64,000 nt of DNA. It comes from Armatimonadota bacterium (lineage in GTDB: Bacteria > Sysuimicrobiota > Sysuimicrobiia > Sysuimicrobiales > Kaftiobacteriaceae). The position numbers and the translations under genes were made by a program. Shown here one piece after another: positions 15,507-25,588 of the stretch (position 1 is its first letter; each line of letters begins with the position of its first letter). The notes under the pieces are model-generated. The model made no database searches. It was given only the letters and a program-made list of their open reading frames with translations, and was not told the DNA's origin. The stretch is taken from assembly GCA_031459765.1 (NCBI GenBank), contig JAVKHY010000003.1, positions 124,001-188,000 of the forward strand. The letters are read 5' to 3'.

Positions 15507-16471
15507 CTACCGCCGGAGCCGGGGGTTCAAGATTCCCTCGAGCGCGAACCCGGTAAAGGCAAAGCCCAGCACGGCCATGGTGATGAGGAGCCCGGGCGGG
15601 ATGACCCACCACTTCCAGGCCCCGCCCAGGAAGGCGCTGCGCACCTGCGCGTAGTACAGCGTGGCGCCCCAGGATTTCGCGGGCGGATCGCCCAGGCCGA
15701 GAAAGGACAGCGAGGCTTCGATGAGGATCGCCCCGCTCGCGGCCAGATGAACTGCGCCAGCGCCAGGGACAGCACGCCCGGCAGGATGTGGCGGCGGAGA
15801 ATCCGGCCGGAAGAGGCGCCCAGCGCCCGCGCCGCATCGACGAACTCCAGTGCGCGCAGGGAGAGCACCTGCGCCCGCAGCACCCGCGCCGGCCGGGCCC
15901 AGACCAGCGCGCCGATGACGAGGACGATGTTCCACAGCGACGGCCCGAGGTAGGCCGCCAGCAGGATCATCAAGGGAAGGAACGGGATGACGAGCACGAC
16001 GTCCACGAGCCGCATCAGCACGGCATCCGCCCACCCGCTGAAGTAGCCCGCCACCACGCCCACCACCGTACCGATGGAGATGGCCGCGGCGGCGGCCAGG
16101 AAGCCGATCGTCATGGAGATGCGGATCCCGTAGATCAGCTCGCTATGAGCGTCGCGTAGCGCATGATGGCCCAGCGAGGCGATGTCGAACCTCCGGCCAC
16201 GCCGCCAGACGGCGGCCAGCCCCCAGACGATGCCGGCCAGCGTGGCCAGCAGGAGCCAGGGGATCGGCTCGTTGTTGTTGTCCGGATAGAACAACGGGTC
16301 GAAGACTAACGTCATCAGATTCCAGCCGGGATAGCCGCTCTGGTACGTGTAAGGATTCAGCCACCCTTCGTCACGGGTAATCGCCGGACGCACCGGGCCC
16401 ACCTGCGCCGTGCCCGGCGCCAGCAGCAGGGTGGCCGCCAGCGCCGCCGCCACCAGCCGCCATCGTTTCAC
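15507..16471 (-). pseudogene. Chimeric, frameshifted peptide ABC transporter remnant (binding protein N-terminus joined to DppC-type permease)
   Basis: Reading from GTG 16471, the first 70 or so residues are the start of a DppA/OppA-like binding protein (signal peptide, then DEGWLNPYTYQSGYPGWNL and FDPLFYPDNNNEPIPW). Without a stop, the frame runs straight into a DppC/OppC-like permease (ELIYGIRISMTIGFLAAAAA; VDAARALGASSGRILRRHIL). Near 15740-15750 the frame shifts by one, and the permease end (ILIEASLSFLGLGDPPAKSWG ... FALEGILNPRLRR) continues in another frame to 15507. So a deletion fused two genes of one operon and a frameshift broke the product. No other dpp genes remain nearby. A sequencing error could explain the frameshift but not the fusion. 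Confidence 0.8.
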
Positions 16472-16662
16472 GCCACCACCTCTCGTCGCCAGTCTCCCTA
16501 CGGGCAGTAGTGGACGTTCGGTCGCGCCCCGCCCCGCGGCTTCCTGTCGGCGCAAGGGACCCGTGTCGCGCGTCCGGCAGGATCCTCTCCCCACACGTGA
16601 GCTGGAGGGCAGCTCCCTGGTCCCCGCCGGCAGGCGGGGAGCCGTGGCGGAGTGGGGACGGT

Positions 16663-17366
16663 TCAGTTCGTCCGCACCGCGATCCGTCGCAGGACGACAA
16701 CCCGTCGAGGGGTGATCCGACAGGTATAGGCCGCCAGCATGACGCCGCGCGCTGCGGCCCGCCGTGCCGCGCGGGCGAAGGCCGGGTCGGCTTCCACGAA
16801 GGGTCGCAGCAGGCGCGCATCGTCGCGCAGGACGAACCACACCACCGCGGCCCGCCGTCCCCTGGCCGCCGCCCGGGCCAGCGCTTCCAGGTGGCGGGCC
16901 CCGCGACGCGTCGGCGCGTCGGGAAACAGGGCGACGCCGCCGTCCACGCGGTTGCAGGACTTGGTTTCGACGAGGCAGCGGCCGCGGCGGCTCCGCAAAA
17001 CGAAGTCGATCCGGCCCCCGCCGAAGGGCACCTCGCGCCGCCAGACCGCGTACGCCCTGAACGCGGCCAGGGCGCGTCTGCGGAGGGCGGCCTCGAACAG
17101 ACGGTTCGGCCACCGCGCGTCCATGCCCACCCAGCGACCCCCGTGGCGGACGAGGAGGAGGGTACCGGCGGTGCGTCCCGGCCGGTGGGTCAGAAGCGCC
17201 ATCCCCCGGGTGCCCGGTCGGAGCAGCTCCGTCATCCGTCCCGAGTTCGGCAGGTAGAGGTAGAGCCGCCGGTCGCGGCGGCGGGCCAGGACGGCGAAGC
17301 GGTTGACCCGGCGGATGATCCGGACGGCGACCAGCGGCCGGGGCAGGGGGACGGTGACCGGCCCGC

Positions 17367-17370
<4 letters not shown>
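16663..17370 (-). CDS. sfsA: SfsA-family nuclease-like protein
   Basis: This 235-residue protein matches SfsA (once called sugar fermentation stimulation protein; now viewed as a nuclease-like fold with an OB-type N-terminus). Landmarks are [35 protein letters not shown] (the E-x-K acidic/basic pair typical of PD-(D/E)xK enzymes) and [20 protein letters not shown]. The GTG start overlaps the end of glnS by 4 bp, so it is translated from the same transcript. The cellular role is uncertain; DNA or RNA binding is supported for homologues. Confidence 0.88.
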
Positions 17371-19088
<1,718 letters not shown>

Positions 19089-19121
19089 GCGCTAACAATA
19101 CCCCCAGTGCGGCGCAGGTTC

Positions 19122-19221
19122 AATCCGCCTCGCGCGCGGCGGATGAAATCGACGAAGACAGGCCGAGAGCGCCGAGCAGGGCAGGACGAAGAGTTCTGCA
19201 GCGGTAAAGCTCCACCCTTCC
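19122..19221 (-). promoter_or_regulatory. Possible T-box-like leader of glnS
   Basis: On the minus strand upstream of glnS the sequence reads GGGTGG, six bases, then ACCGCTGC (about 19221-19198), followed by AACTCTTCGTCCT (about 19197-19184). This resembles the T-box antiterminator core (GGGTGGNACCGCG ... TTCGTCCC) that binds an uncharged tRNA end. A strong hairpin, ATCCGCC with GGCGGAT, follows at 19122-19144. However, the bulge is longer than usual and no clear Stem I or specifier loop was identified, so this stays tentative. Confidence 0.3.
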
Positions 19222-19345
19222 CGGTGACGGCGTGGCATCCACCTTGCTGGTGATCTCCCCGCGCCTGCCGCCGCTCGTCTAGGAGCGCCCGGGGCGGGGC
19301 AGGCCAAGACATGGGATTGCTCGGGGGAACAACTCAGGAACTCCT

Positions 19346-19382
19346 GCGACGCAGCGGTGGAAGATTTCCCACCCTGCGTCGC
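19346..19382. other. Strong bulged hairpin between glnS and the PilZ gene
   Basis: CGACGCAG pairs with CTGCGTCG, and inside it GGTGG pairs with CCACC around an 8-nt loop, with one bulged base. It lies 50 bp before the PilZ start. There is no T-run after it, so it could be a 5' untranslated-region structure or operator. Read on the minus strand it contains GGGTGG...ACCGCTGC, echoing the glnS leader motif 150 bp away. The rest of the 19089-19429 gap shows no gene. Confidence 0.35.
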
Positions 19383-19429
19383 CGCGTGCCTGTGCGTCCT
19401 GCAGACCGCTGACGGGGAAGGAGGGCCGG

Positions 19430-20047
19430 ATGTATCGGCCCAGAGTGGGTGAGCGTGTCATGGTCGAGATCCTGCCGGCCGGCGAGACCTATGCCGGCGA
19501 GGTGCAGGAGATCGCCGACGAGCATCTGATCCGCCTGGCCGTTCCCCTCGCGGAGGACGGGCCCCTCCCCGACGATGCCGACGTGCGCGTCACCTTTGTC
19601 CGCAAGGACGGGCTCTACGAGGAAGCAGGGCGGGTGCGGGAGATCGAGAGAGTCCCCGAGGGGCGGATCACCATCCATCTGGAGGGGGAGGCGGTGCGCA
19701 CCCAGCGCCGCGACTTCGTCCGCCGCGACGCCAGCCTGAACGCCGAGTTGACGTGGAACGCCCAGGTCCAGCGCTGTGTGACGAAGGACGTCAGCGGCGG
19801 CGGGGTCAGCCTGCTCTTTGGCCAACCGCCGCCCTTCGCCGAAGGCGCGCAGTTCACCGTCGTGCTGAACATTCCCGACGGGCGCCAGCCCATCCGGGCG
19901 CAGTGTCAGGCGAAGTACGTGCGGGAAGTCCTGCGCGGGTCGCGGTACCTCGTGGGCAGCCAGTTCCTCCAGATCGCCGAGGATGACCGCCAGCGGATCG
20001 TCCGGTTCGTCTTCCGGCTGGAGTTGAGTCAGAGGCGGCTGCGGTAG
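19430..20047 (+). CDS. PilZ-domain c-di-GMP-binding protein
   Basis: This 205-residue protein has an N-terminal YcgR/flagellar-brake-like beta-barrel (about residues 1-90) and a C-terminal PilZ domain (about 95-200). The c-di-GMP motifs are present: RRDFVRRDA (RxxxR) and DVSGGGVSLLF (D/N-x-S-x-x-G). Such proteins lower motility or alter surface behaviour when c-di-GMP binds. GGAAGGAGGG precedes the ATG. The gene stands alone, convergent with hpt, whose stop adjoins its own. No flagellar or pilus genes are in the window, so its target is unknown. Confidence 0.9.
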   Translation: MYRPRVGERVMVEILPAGETYAGEVQEIADEHLIRLAVPLAEDGPLPDDADVRVTFVRKDGLYEEAGRVREIERVPEGRITIHLEGEAVRTQRRDFVRRDASLNAELTWNAQVQRCVTKDVSGGGVSLLFGQPPPFAEGAQFTVVLNIPDGRQPIRAQCQAKYVREVLRGSRYLVGSQFLQIAEDDRQRIVRFVFRLELSQRRLR

Positions 20048-20602
20048 TCAGGGCGTCGCCGCGAGGACCTCGGGCTTGAGCACCCCGATGTAGGGCAGGT
20101 TGCGGTACAGCTGCCGGTAGTCCAGCCCGTAGCCCACGACAAAGGTGTCGGGGACCTCGAACCCGCGGTACGTGATGGGCAGGGTGTCCACAATTCGCCG
20201 GGCGGTCTTGTCCAGCAGCGTGCAGATGCGGAGGCTGGCCGGGTCCCGGGCGCGCAGGGTCCGCAGGAGGTAGGCTGCGGTCAGCCCCGTGTCGATGATG
20301 TCCTCCACGAGGAGGACGTGCCGGCCGCTGATCTCTTCGTCCAGGTCTTTGATCAACCGTACCGCCCCCGAGGTGGCCTGCGCCGAGCCGTAGGAGGTGA
20401 TGGCCATGAAGTCCAGGGCCACCGGGATGGTCATGGCCCGGGTCAGATCGGCCACAAAGTACAGCGCTCCCTTCAGCACGCTGACCAACAGGGGCGGCGT
20501 CTCCGCGTAGTCGGCCGAGATAGCTGCAGCCAGTTCGCCTACCCGCGTCCGGATCTCCGCCTCGGAGAACAGCACGCGGTCGATGTGGTCGTGCAGCGTC
20601 AT
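20048..20602 (-). CDS. hpt: Hypoxanthine phosphoribosyltransferase
   Basis: This 184-residue enzyme salvages hypoxanthine or guanine to IMP or GMP using PRPP. The PRPP-binding loop reads LLVEDIIDTGLT (about residues 97-108) and the substrate-flexible loop region includes MAITSYGSAQATSG; the C-terminal VPDTFVVGYGLDYRQLYRNLPYIGVL is characteristic. It overlaps the upstream nuclease-like gene by 4 bp and shares its promoter at 21003-21031. In many Gram-positives hpt sits with tilS and ftsH; that context is absent here. Confidence 0.94.
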   Translation of the reverse strand: MTLHDHIDRVLFSEAEIRTRVGELAAAISADYAETPPLLVSVLKGALYFVADLTRAMTIPVALDFMAITSYGSAQATSGAVRLIKDLDEEISGRHVLLVEDIIDTGLTAAYLLRTLRARDPASLRICTLLDKTARRIVDTLPITYRGFEVPDTFVVGYGLDYRQLYRNLPYIGVLKPEVLAATP

Positions 20603-20955
20603 CGAGCCAGCCCGTACTTGAAGAGCAGGCTGCGGTAGTCGCGGCCGTAGAAGATCTTAAGTTTTACTTCGGGATACAGTTCGCGCAGGCGGCGGACCTT
20701 GCGGTTCTTCCGGGTGACCAGGCTCTGTTTGAGCGTGGTCAGCTCGATGTAGAGGTCGAAATCGGGCAGGTAGAAGTCGGGGCTGAAGCTCTCCGTGACG
20801 CGCCCCTCGGCGTCGCGTTCCAGAGGGAAACTGCGCGGCTCGTACTCCCAGCGGATTCCGTAGAAGTCCAGCAGGCGGGCCAACTCTTCTTCGGAGGCGT
20901 GGGCGAAGCGAGGTCTGGTGGATGGGGCGTCGCGCAGCTCCGTGCGATCAGCCAC
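20599..20955 (-). CDS. Small PD-(D/E)xK-like protein coupled to hpt
   Basis: This 118-residue protein contains FSPDFYLPDFDLYIELTTLK followed by KNRKVRRLRELYPEVKLKIF. An acidic PD, about 12 residues, then E-x-T/K and a conserved basic helix is the layout of small restriction-endonuclease-fold proteins (DUF559 or VSR-like). The Lys of the canonical ExK is replaced by Thr (ELT), so activity is doubtful. An N-terminal helix (EEELARLLDFYGIRWEYEP) precedes it. It begins with GTG and shares 4 bp with hpt. Function unknown. Confidence 0.6.
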   Translation of the reverse strand: MADRTELRDAPSTRPRFAHASEEELARLLDFYGIRWEYEPRSFPLERDAEGRVTESFSPDFYLPDFDLYIELTTLKQSLVTRKNRKVRRLRELYPEVKLKIFYGRDYRSLLFKYGLAR

Positions 20956-21002
20956 CGTGGTGCGCCTTCACCTCCCGCCGTCAGCGACCGTATTTCCGAC
21001 CT

Positions 21003-21031
21003 AGTATAGCCCCGTCGGGAGGAACATTCAA
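21003..21031 (-). promoter_or_regulatory. Sigma-70-type promoter for the nuclease-like/hpt operon
   Basis: On the minus strand TTGAAT (21031-21026), a 17-nt spacer and TATACT (21008-21003) form a well-spaced promoter about 48 bp before the GTG at 20955. No inverted repeat overlaps it. Confidence 0.6.
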
Positions 21032-21093
21032 GCAGAGGAGACTTCCGGCCCCGGCCAGAAGTCATTTAAGATATCAGCAGGAGGAAGGCGTTC

Positions 21094-22248
21094 ATGCCCG
21101 AGGCCGTCCCGGATACCGATCTCGAGCGGTGGATCCTGCGCCTGCGCAGCGCGGATGTCACCGTCCGCAGCGACGCCGCGCATCAGCTCGGCAAACTGGG
21201 GGACGAGCGCGCCGTGGCGGCACTGGGGAACGCCCTGCAGGACTCCGACGAGTACGTGCGCAAGAGCGCGGTCATGGCGCTGCGCCGCATCGGCGGCACG
21301 GCGGCCATGGAGGCGCTGCGGACCGCCCTGGCCGACCGCTCCGAGCAGGTGGTCCTCCAGGCCGTGAACGGGCTCCGCGACATGCGCGATGCAGGGGCGG
21401 TGGAGCCCCTGATCCGGGTCCTGGCCCGCCGGGAGCGCTCGCTCCAGCTGGCGGCCACCGACGCCCTGATCCGGATCGGGGCCGAGGCGGTCGGGCCGCT
21501 CATGGAGGCGTTCAAGGACCGCAACCTCCGCCGGCGGATCGGCAACCAGGTCTGGAAGATTCTGGTGGACATGGGCCCGCGCGCCATCGATCCGCTGCTC
21601 CAGATGATCAGGGATGAGAACCAGTACGTGCGGGTCACCGCCATCTCGGTGCTCGGCCGCATCGGGGACAAGCGGGTGGCCGGACCGCTGACCCACCTCT
21701 TCCTGGACGACCCCCGTATGCAGGAGGGGGTGGTGACGACGATCGCCCGGCTGGAGGAACGCGGGGTCCTGGAGGTGCCCCAGACCGCGGACCGCGAGGT
21801 CTCGCTGCCGCGCGAGGTGGTGGACGGACTGCAGGAGCGTCCGCGGGAGGATGTGACCAAGCAGCTCGTGGAGGCCCTGGAGAATCCCAGCGGCAAGGTC
21901 CGCCGCTTTGCCCTGAAGGCGCTCTTCGCCCTCCTGGGGGAGGGGGCGCTGGACTATCTGGTCAAGGCGCTGGCCGACGAGGATGTGGACGTGAAGCGGC
22001 TGGCCATCCGGATCATGGCCCGCCTGCGGGACAAGCGGGTCGTGGACCCTCTGGTCCAGCTGATTCTGCACGACGGCGAGCAGGTGGAGGAGGCGGCCTG
22101 GAACACCCTCAAGGTGCTGACCGGTCTGCGGGAGTATGAGGAGTTGCGCGCCCGCGTGGCCAAAGAGCGCGCCGGCACCCGCCCGCAGGTGCGCAAGTTC
22201 ACCCGGGACAAGGACATCTCGCCCGACTGGTGGAGAGAGCAGGACTAA
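21094..22248 (+). CDS. HEAT-repeat scaffold protein
   Basis: This 384-residue protein is built of about ten HEAT/PBS-lyase-type helical repeats of roughly 31 residues (for example VRSDAAHQLGKLGDERAVAA, VRKSAVMALRRIGGTAAMEA, VRVTAISVLGRIGDKRVAGP, VKRLAIRIMARLRDKRVVDP). There is no signal peptide or catalytic motif. Such proteins are protein-protein scaffolds or, in a few cases, phycobilin lyases, which is unlikely here. GGAGGAAGG precedes the ATG. It heads the forward run that continues with macrodomain, CutA and SurE genes. Confidence 0.85.
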   Translation: MPEAVPDTDLERWILRLRSADVTVRSDAAHQLGKLGDERAVAALGNALQDSDEYVRKSAVMALRRIGGTAAMEALRTALADRSEQVVLQAVNGLRDMRDAGAVEPLIRVLARRERSLQLAATDALIRIGAEAVGPLMEAFKDRNLRRRIGNQVWKILVDMGPRAIDPLLQMIRDENQYVRVTAISVLGRIGDKRVAGPLTHLFLDDPRMQEGVVTTIARLEERGVLEVPQTADREVSLPREVVDGLQERPREDVTKQLVEALENPSGKVRRFALKALFALLGEGALDYLVKALADEDVDVKRLAIRIMARLRDKRVVDPLVQLILHDGEQVEEAAWNTLKVLTGLREYEELRARVAKERAGTRPQVRKFTRDKDISPDWWREQD

Positions 22249-22276
22249 CCCGATCCCTGTCCGCGGCCGCCGCCTG

Positions 22277-22807
22277 GTGAGGGCCGTGGAGCGCCGCATC
22301 GGCCGTACCGTCCTCTCCGTCCATCAGGGCGACATTACGCGGCTCCAGGTCGACGCCATCGTGAACGCCGCGAACACGCACCTCTGGATGGGCGGCGGGG
22401 TGGCGGGGGCGATCAAGCGGGCGGGCGGGGTCGAGATCGAACGAGAGGCGGTCCGCCTGGGCCCCGTCGCCGTGGGGGAGGCGGTGGCCACCCATGCCGG
22501 GCGGCTGCCGTGCCGCCACGTCATCCATGCCGCGACGATGGGGCCGGATCTCGTGACCAGCGCGGAGGCGATCCGCAACGCCACCCGATCCAGCCTGCGA
22601 CTGGCCGACGCCCTGGGCCTGACCTCGCTCGCCTTCCCCCTGCTGGGCACCGGCGTCGGCGGGTTTCCGCCGCAGGAGGCGGCGCGACTCATGGTGGCGG
22701 AGACGGTGGCCTATCTGCAGGGGGGCAGTTCGCTGGCGGCGATCGTCTTTGTCGGGTTCACCGCGGAGGCGGCGGAGGCCCTGGCCAGAGCTGTGGAGGA
22801 GGCGTGA
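22277..22807 (+). CDS. Macrodomain protein (ADP-ribose-binding)
   Basis: This protein of about 176 residues is a single macrodomain. The ADP-ribose-binding features are QGDITRLQVDAIVNAANTHL, the glycine loop MGGGVAGAIKRAGG and the phosphate-binding loop FPLLGTGVGGFP. It probably removes or reads ADP-ribose or O-acetyl-ADP-ribose. GTG 22277 or GTG 22286 could be the start; upstream sequence is not family-like. The stop overlaps the GTG of cutA by 4 bp. Confidence 0.88.
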   Translation: MRAVERRIGRTVLSVHQGDITRLQVDAIVNAANTHLWMGGGVAGAIKRAGGVEIEREAVRLGPVAVGEAVATHAGRLPCRHVIHAATMGPDLVTSAEAIRNATRSSLRLADALGLTSLAFPLLGTGVGGFPPQEAARLMVAETVAYLQGGSSLAAIVFVGFTAEAAEALARAVEEA

Positions 22808-23139
22808 GGGAGCACATCGTGGTCTTGGTGACGGCCCCGTCGCGCGAGGAAGCCGAGCGGATCGGTCGCGCGGTGGTGGAAGACCGGCTGGCCGCCTGCG
22901 CCAATGTGGTGCCGGCTGTCGCCTCCACCTACTGGTGGCGGGGCGCGGTGGAGCAGGCCGGGGAGGCGCTGCTCGTCCTGAAAACCTGCCGGGACCTCCT
23001 GGAACCGCTGGGGCGTCGCGTCCGTGCCCTCCACAGCTACACCGTTCCCGAGGTGATTGCGCTGCCCATCGCGGGGGGCAATCCCGACTATCTCCGGTGG
23101 ATCGACGAGTCGGTGCGCGCACCCGGGGGGGAGCCCTGA
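22804..23139 (+). CDS. cutA: CutA1 divalent-ion tolerance protein
   Basis: This 111-residue protein of the trimeric, PII-like CutA1 family shows VVLVTAPSREEAERIGRAVV, LAACANVVP, STYWWRGAVEQAGEALLVLKT, and HSYTVPEVIALPIAGGNPDYLRWI. CutA1 was named for copper tolerance in E. coli but its biochemical role is still unclear. It is coupled to the macrodomain gene by overlap and followed 8 bp later by surE. It is not under the 11-bp repeat operators of the copper island. Confidence 0.92.
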   Translation: MREHIVVLVTAPSREEAERIGRAVVEDRLAACANVVPAVASTYWWRGAVEQAGEALLVLKTCRDLLEPLGRRVRALHSYTVPEVIALPIAGGNPDYLRWIDESVRAPGGEP

Positions 23140-23146
23140 GGGCGTC

Positions 23147-23932
23147 GTGCGTGTCCTGATCACCAACGACGACGGCATCGCCTCGCCGGGGTTGGCCGCG
23201 CTGGTCCGTGCCTTCGACCGGCTGGCCGAATGCTTCGTCGTCGCGCCGGAGCAGGAGCGCAGCGCCACCGGGCACGCCATCACGCTGCACAAACCGCTGC
23301 GGGCCGCACCCGCGACCATCGCCGGGTCCCCGGCCCGCGCCTGGTCGACGAACGGCACCCCCGCGGACTGCGTGGCCCTGGGCATCCTCGACCTGCTGGA
23401 GGCGCGGCCCGACGTGGTCGTCTCCGGGATCAACGTCGGCCCCAACATGGGTCGGGATCTGACCTACTCGGGCACGGTGTCCGGGGCCATGGAGGGGGCG
23501 ATCTTCGGGATCCCCAGCATCGCCGTCAGCATCGCCGCCTTCCGCAACCCGATCTTCACCCCCGCCGCGGAGTTCGCCGTCCACCTGGCCCAGGCCATCG
23601 GGCGCCACGGGCTGCCGGAGGACACCCTGCTCAATGTCAACGTCCCGAACCTGCCGCGGGAGGAGATCCGCGGCGTGGCCATCACCCGTCAGGGCACCAG
23701 GCGGTACGTCAGCCGGCTGGAGAAACGCACCGACCCGCGGGGCCGGGTCTACTACTGGTTGACGGGGGACCCGGCGCCGCAGCCGGACGAGGCGGGCACC
23801 GATTCCTGGGCGCTGACCCAGGGGCTAATCTCCGTCACGCCCATCGGATTGGACCTGACCAGCGAGCGCCTGCGCGCCGAACTGGCCCGGTGGGCCCTGC
23901 AGGTGCCGGGAGGAGAACCCACCGCGCCGTAG
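23147..23932 (+). CDS. surE: 5'/3'-nucleotidase SurE
   Basis: This 261-residue metal-dependent phosphatase acts on nucleoside monophosphates. The N-terminus VRVLITNDDGIASPG holds the metal-binding Asp pair, followed by VVAPEQERSATGHAITLH, SGINVGPNMGRDLTYSGTV (metal-binding Asn and Ser) and IPSIAVSI. The C-terminal arm (YYWLTGDPAPQPDEAGTD...) is typical. It lies in the same run as the macrodomain and cutA genes, with an 8-bp spacer. The start is GTG, consistent with coupling to cutA. Confidence 0.95.
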   Translation: MRVLITNDDGIASPGLAALVRAFDRLAECFVVAPEQERSATGHAITLHKPLRAAPATIAGSPARAWSTNGTPADCVALGILDLLEARPDVVVSGINVGPNMGRDLTYSGTVSGAMEGAIFGIPSIAVSIAAFRNPIFTPAAEFAVHLAQAIGRHGLPEDTLLNVNVPNLPREEIRGVAITRQGTRRYVSRLEKRTDPRGRVYYWLTGDPAPQPDEAGTDSWALTQGLISVTPIGLDLTSERLRAELARWALQVPGGEPTAP

Positions 23933-24006
23933 AACCAACCTCCCGCGCCGCGCCCGGCGTGGCGTTCTGAATCCATCGCCGCAGACGTCGGACCTTTCGT
24001 CGGAGC

Positions 24007-24699
24007 ATGGGGACGGTCCAACTTCAGAACGTCAGCAAATTCTACCCCAACGGCGTCGTCGCGTTGCGCGACGTCACCCTGCGAATTGAGCGCGGCGAGT
24101 TCGTCTTCGTCGTCGGTCCCACCGGCACCGGAAAATCGACCCTGCTGAAACTGATCTACCGCGAGGAGACCCCCACCGGCGGGCGGGTCTTCGTCGACGG
24201 CCGCGACGTGGGCCGCCTGCCGCCGCGGGGGGTGGCGCGGCTGCGGCGGGGGCTGGGGGTCATCTTCCAGGATTTCAAGCTGTTGCCGGCGCGCACCGTC
24301 TACGAGAACGTCGCCTTCGCGTTGCGCGTCACCGGCGTCCCCTCCGGCGAGATCCACCCCCGGGTGATGCGCGCCCTGGATCTGGTCGGTCTGGCCGACC
24401 GGACGGAGGCCTTCCCCCACGAACTCTCCGGGGGCGGCCAGCAACGGGTGAGCATCGCCCGGGCCATCGTGAACGATCCGCCGCTGCTGCTGGCCGACGA
24501 GCCGACCGGCAACCTGGACCCGGACTCCTCCTGGGAGATCATGCAGATCCTGTCCCGCATCAACCGGCGCGGGACCACGGTGATCATGGCCACCCACAAC
24601 AAGACCGTCGTGGACCTCCTGCGCCGCCGCGTCGTCCAGCTGTCTGCCGGCCAGGTCGTCCGGGACGAGTTCCGGGGGCGGTATGGCCCGGACGCGTAA
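24007..24699 (+). CDS. ftsE: Cell-division ATP-binding protein FtsE
   Basis: This 230-residue ABC ATPase works with FtsX to activate cell-wall hydrolases during division. It has Walker A GPTGTGKST, Q-loop FQDFKLLPARTVYENVAFAL (the FxDFKLL sequence is typical of FtsE), signature LSGGGQQR, Walker B LLLADEPTGNLDP and the switch His in MATHNKTVV. It overlaps ftsX by 17 bp, and the LytM-domain gene follows ftsX, forming a complete FtsEX-activator module. Confidence 0.95.
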   Translation: MGTVQLQNVSKFYPNGVVALRDVTLRIERGEFVFVVGPTGTGKSTLLKLIYREETPTGGRVFVDGRDVGRLPPRGVARLRRGLGVIFQDFKLLPARTVYENVAFALRVTGVPSGEIHPRVMRALDLVGLADRTEAFPHELSGGGQQRVSIARAIVNDPPLLLADEPTGNLDPDSSWEIMQILSRINRRGTTVIMATHNKTVVDLLRRRVVQLSAGQVVRDEFRGRYGPDA

Positions 24700-25588
24700 C
24701 CCCGCCGTGGCGGAGACCGCCGCCTCCTTCGTGGCCGACGCCTGGGCCAGCTTCCGGCGCAACGGGCTCATGACCGCAGCGGCGGTGACGACGATCACCG
24801 TGGCGTTGCTGGTCGTGGGGACGGCCGTCCTGGTCGGTCTCAATCTGGAGAAGGTGGCGCGCGCCGTGGAAGGCCAGGTGCAGGTGGTGGCCTTCCTCCG
24901 CGACGGCCTGCCGCCGTCCGATATCTCCAGGACGCGGGCCGCGGTGGCCGCCCTGCCGGGGGTGCGGTCGGTGCGCTTCGTCGGGCGGGACGCCGCCCTG
25001 GAGCGGCTCCGGAAGCAGTTGGGGGGAGGAGCGGCCTTCGCCGACCTGGTCTCGACCAATCCCCTCCCGGACTCCCTGGAACTGACCCTGGCCGACCCGA
25101 AGCAGGCGCCCGCCGTGGCCCGGGCGGCGGCGCAACTGCCGGGGATCAGCGACGTCGGATACGGCGGAGAGGTGGTGGACCGCCTCCTGGCCCTGACCCG
25201 CGGCGTGCGGGTGCTGGGAGCGGCGCTGACCCTGTTTCTGACCGCGGTCGCGCTGGTCGTCGTCGTCAGCACGATCCGCCTCACCATCATCGCCCGCAGG
25301 CGCGAGATCGAGATCATGCAGCTCGTCGGCGCCACCCGCTGGTTCGTGCGCTGGCCCTTTCTGATTGAAGGGGTCCTCCAGGGAATGGCCGCCGGTGCGC
25401 TGGCCTCGGCCGTCCTGGCCTCCGCCTACGCCCTCGGCATCGCCCGTGTTCAGGGCGCCATGCCGTTCCTCCCCGCGGCTTCCATTGCGGAGGCGGCGGG
25501 TCCCCTGATCGTCTGGGTAATGGTCACCGGTGTCGCCGTCGGGGGCGCCGGCAGCCTCATCGCCATCCGCCGCTTCCTGGCCTCATGA
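24683..25588 (+). CDS. ftsX: Cell-division permease-like protein FtsX
   Basis: This 301-residue membrane protein has four helices, with a large extracytoplasmic loop (about residues 60-165) between the first two that recruits the murein-hydrolase partner. The C-terminal three helices form the MacB/FtsX-type permease fold; RREIEIMQLVGATRWFVRWPFLIEG is a family landmark. It does not move a substrate but transmits FtsE ATP hydrolysis across the membrane. It overlaps ftsE upstream and the LytM gene downstream (4 bp). Confidence 0.94.
   Translation: MARTRNPAVAETAASFVADAWASFRRNGLMTAAAVTTITVALLVVGTAVLVGLNLEKVARAVEGQVQVVAFLRDGLPPSDISRTRAAVAALPGVRSVRFVGRDAALERLRKQLGGGAAFADLVSTNPLPDSLELTLADPKQAPAVARAAAQLPGISDVGYGGEVVDRLLALTRGVRVLGAALTLFLTAVALVVVVSTIRLTIIARRREIEIMQLVGATRWFVRWPFLIEGVLQGMAAGALASAVLASAYALGIARVQGAMPFLPAASIAEAAGPLIVWVMVTGVAVGGAGSLIAIRRFLAS

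Noticed and set aside
21094-22248. Phycobilin lyase (HEAT-repeat CpcE type)
   Set aside because: The repeats are similar, but no phycobiliprotein genes or lyase-specific features are present; a scaffold role is safer.
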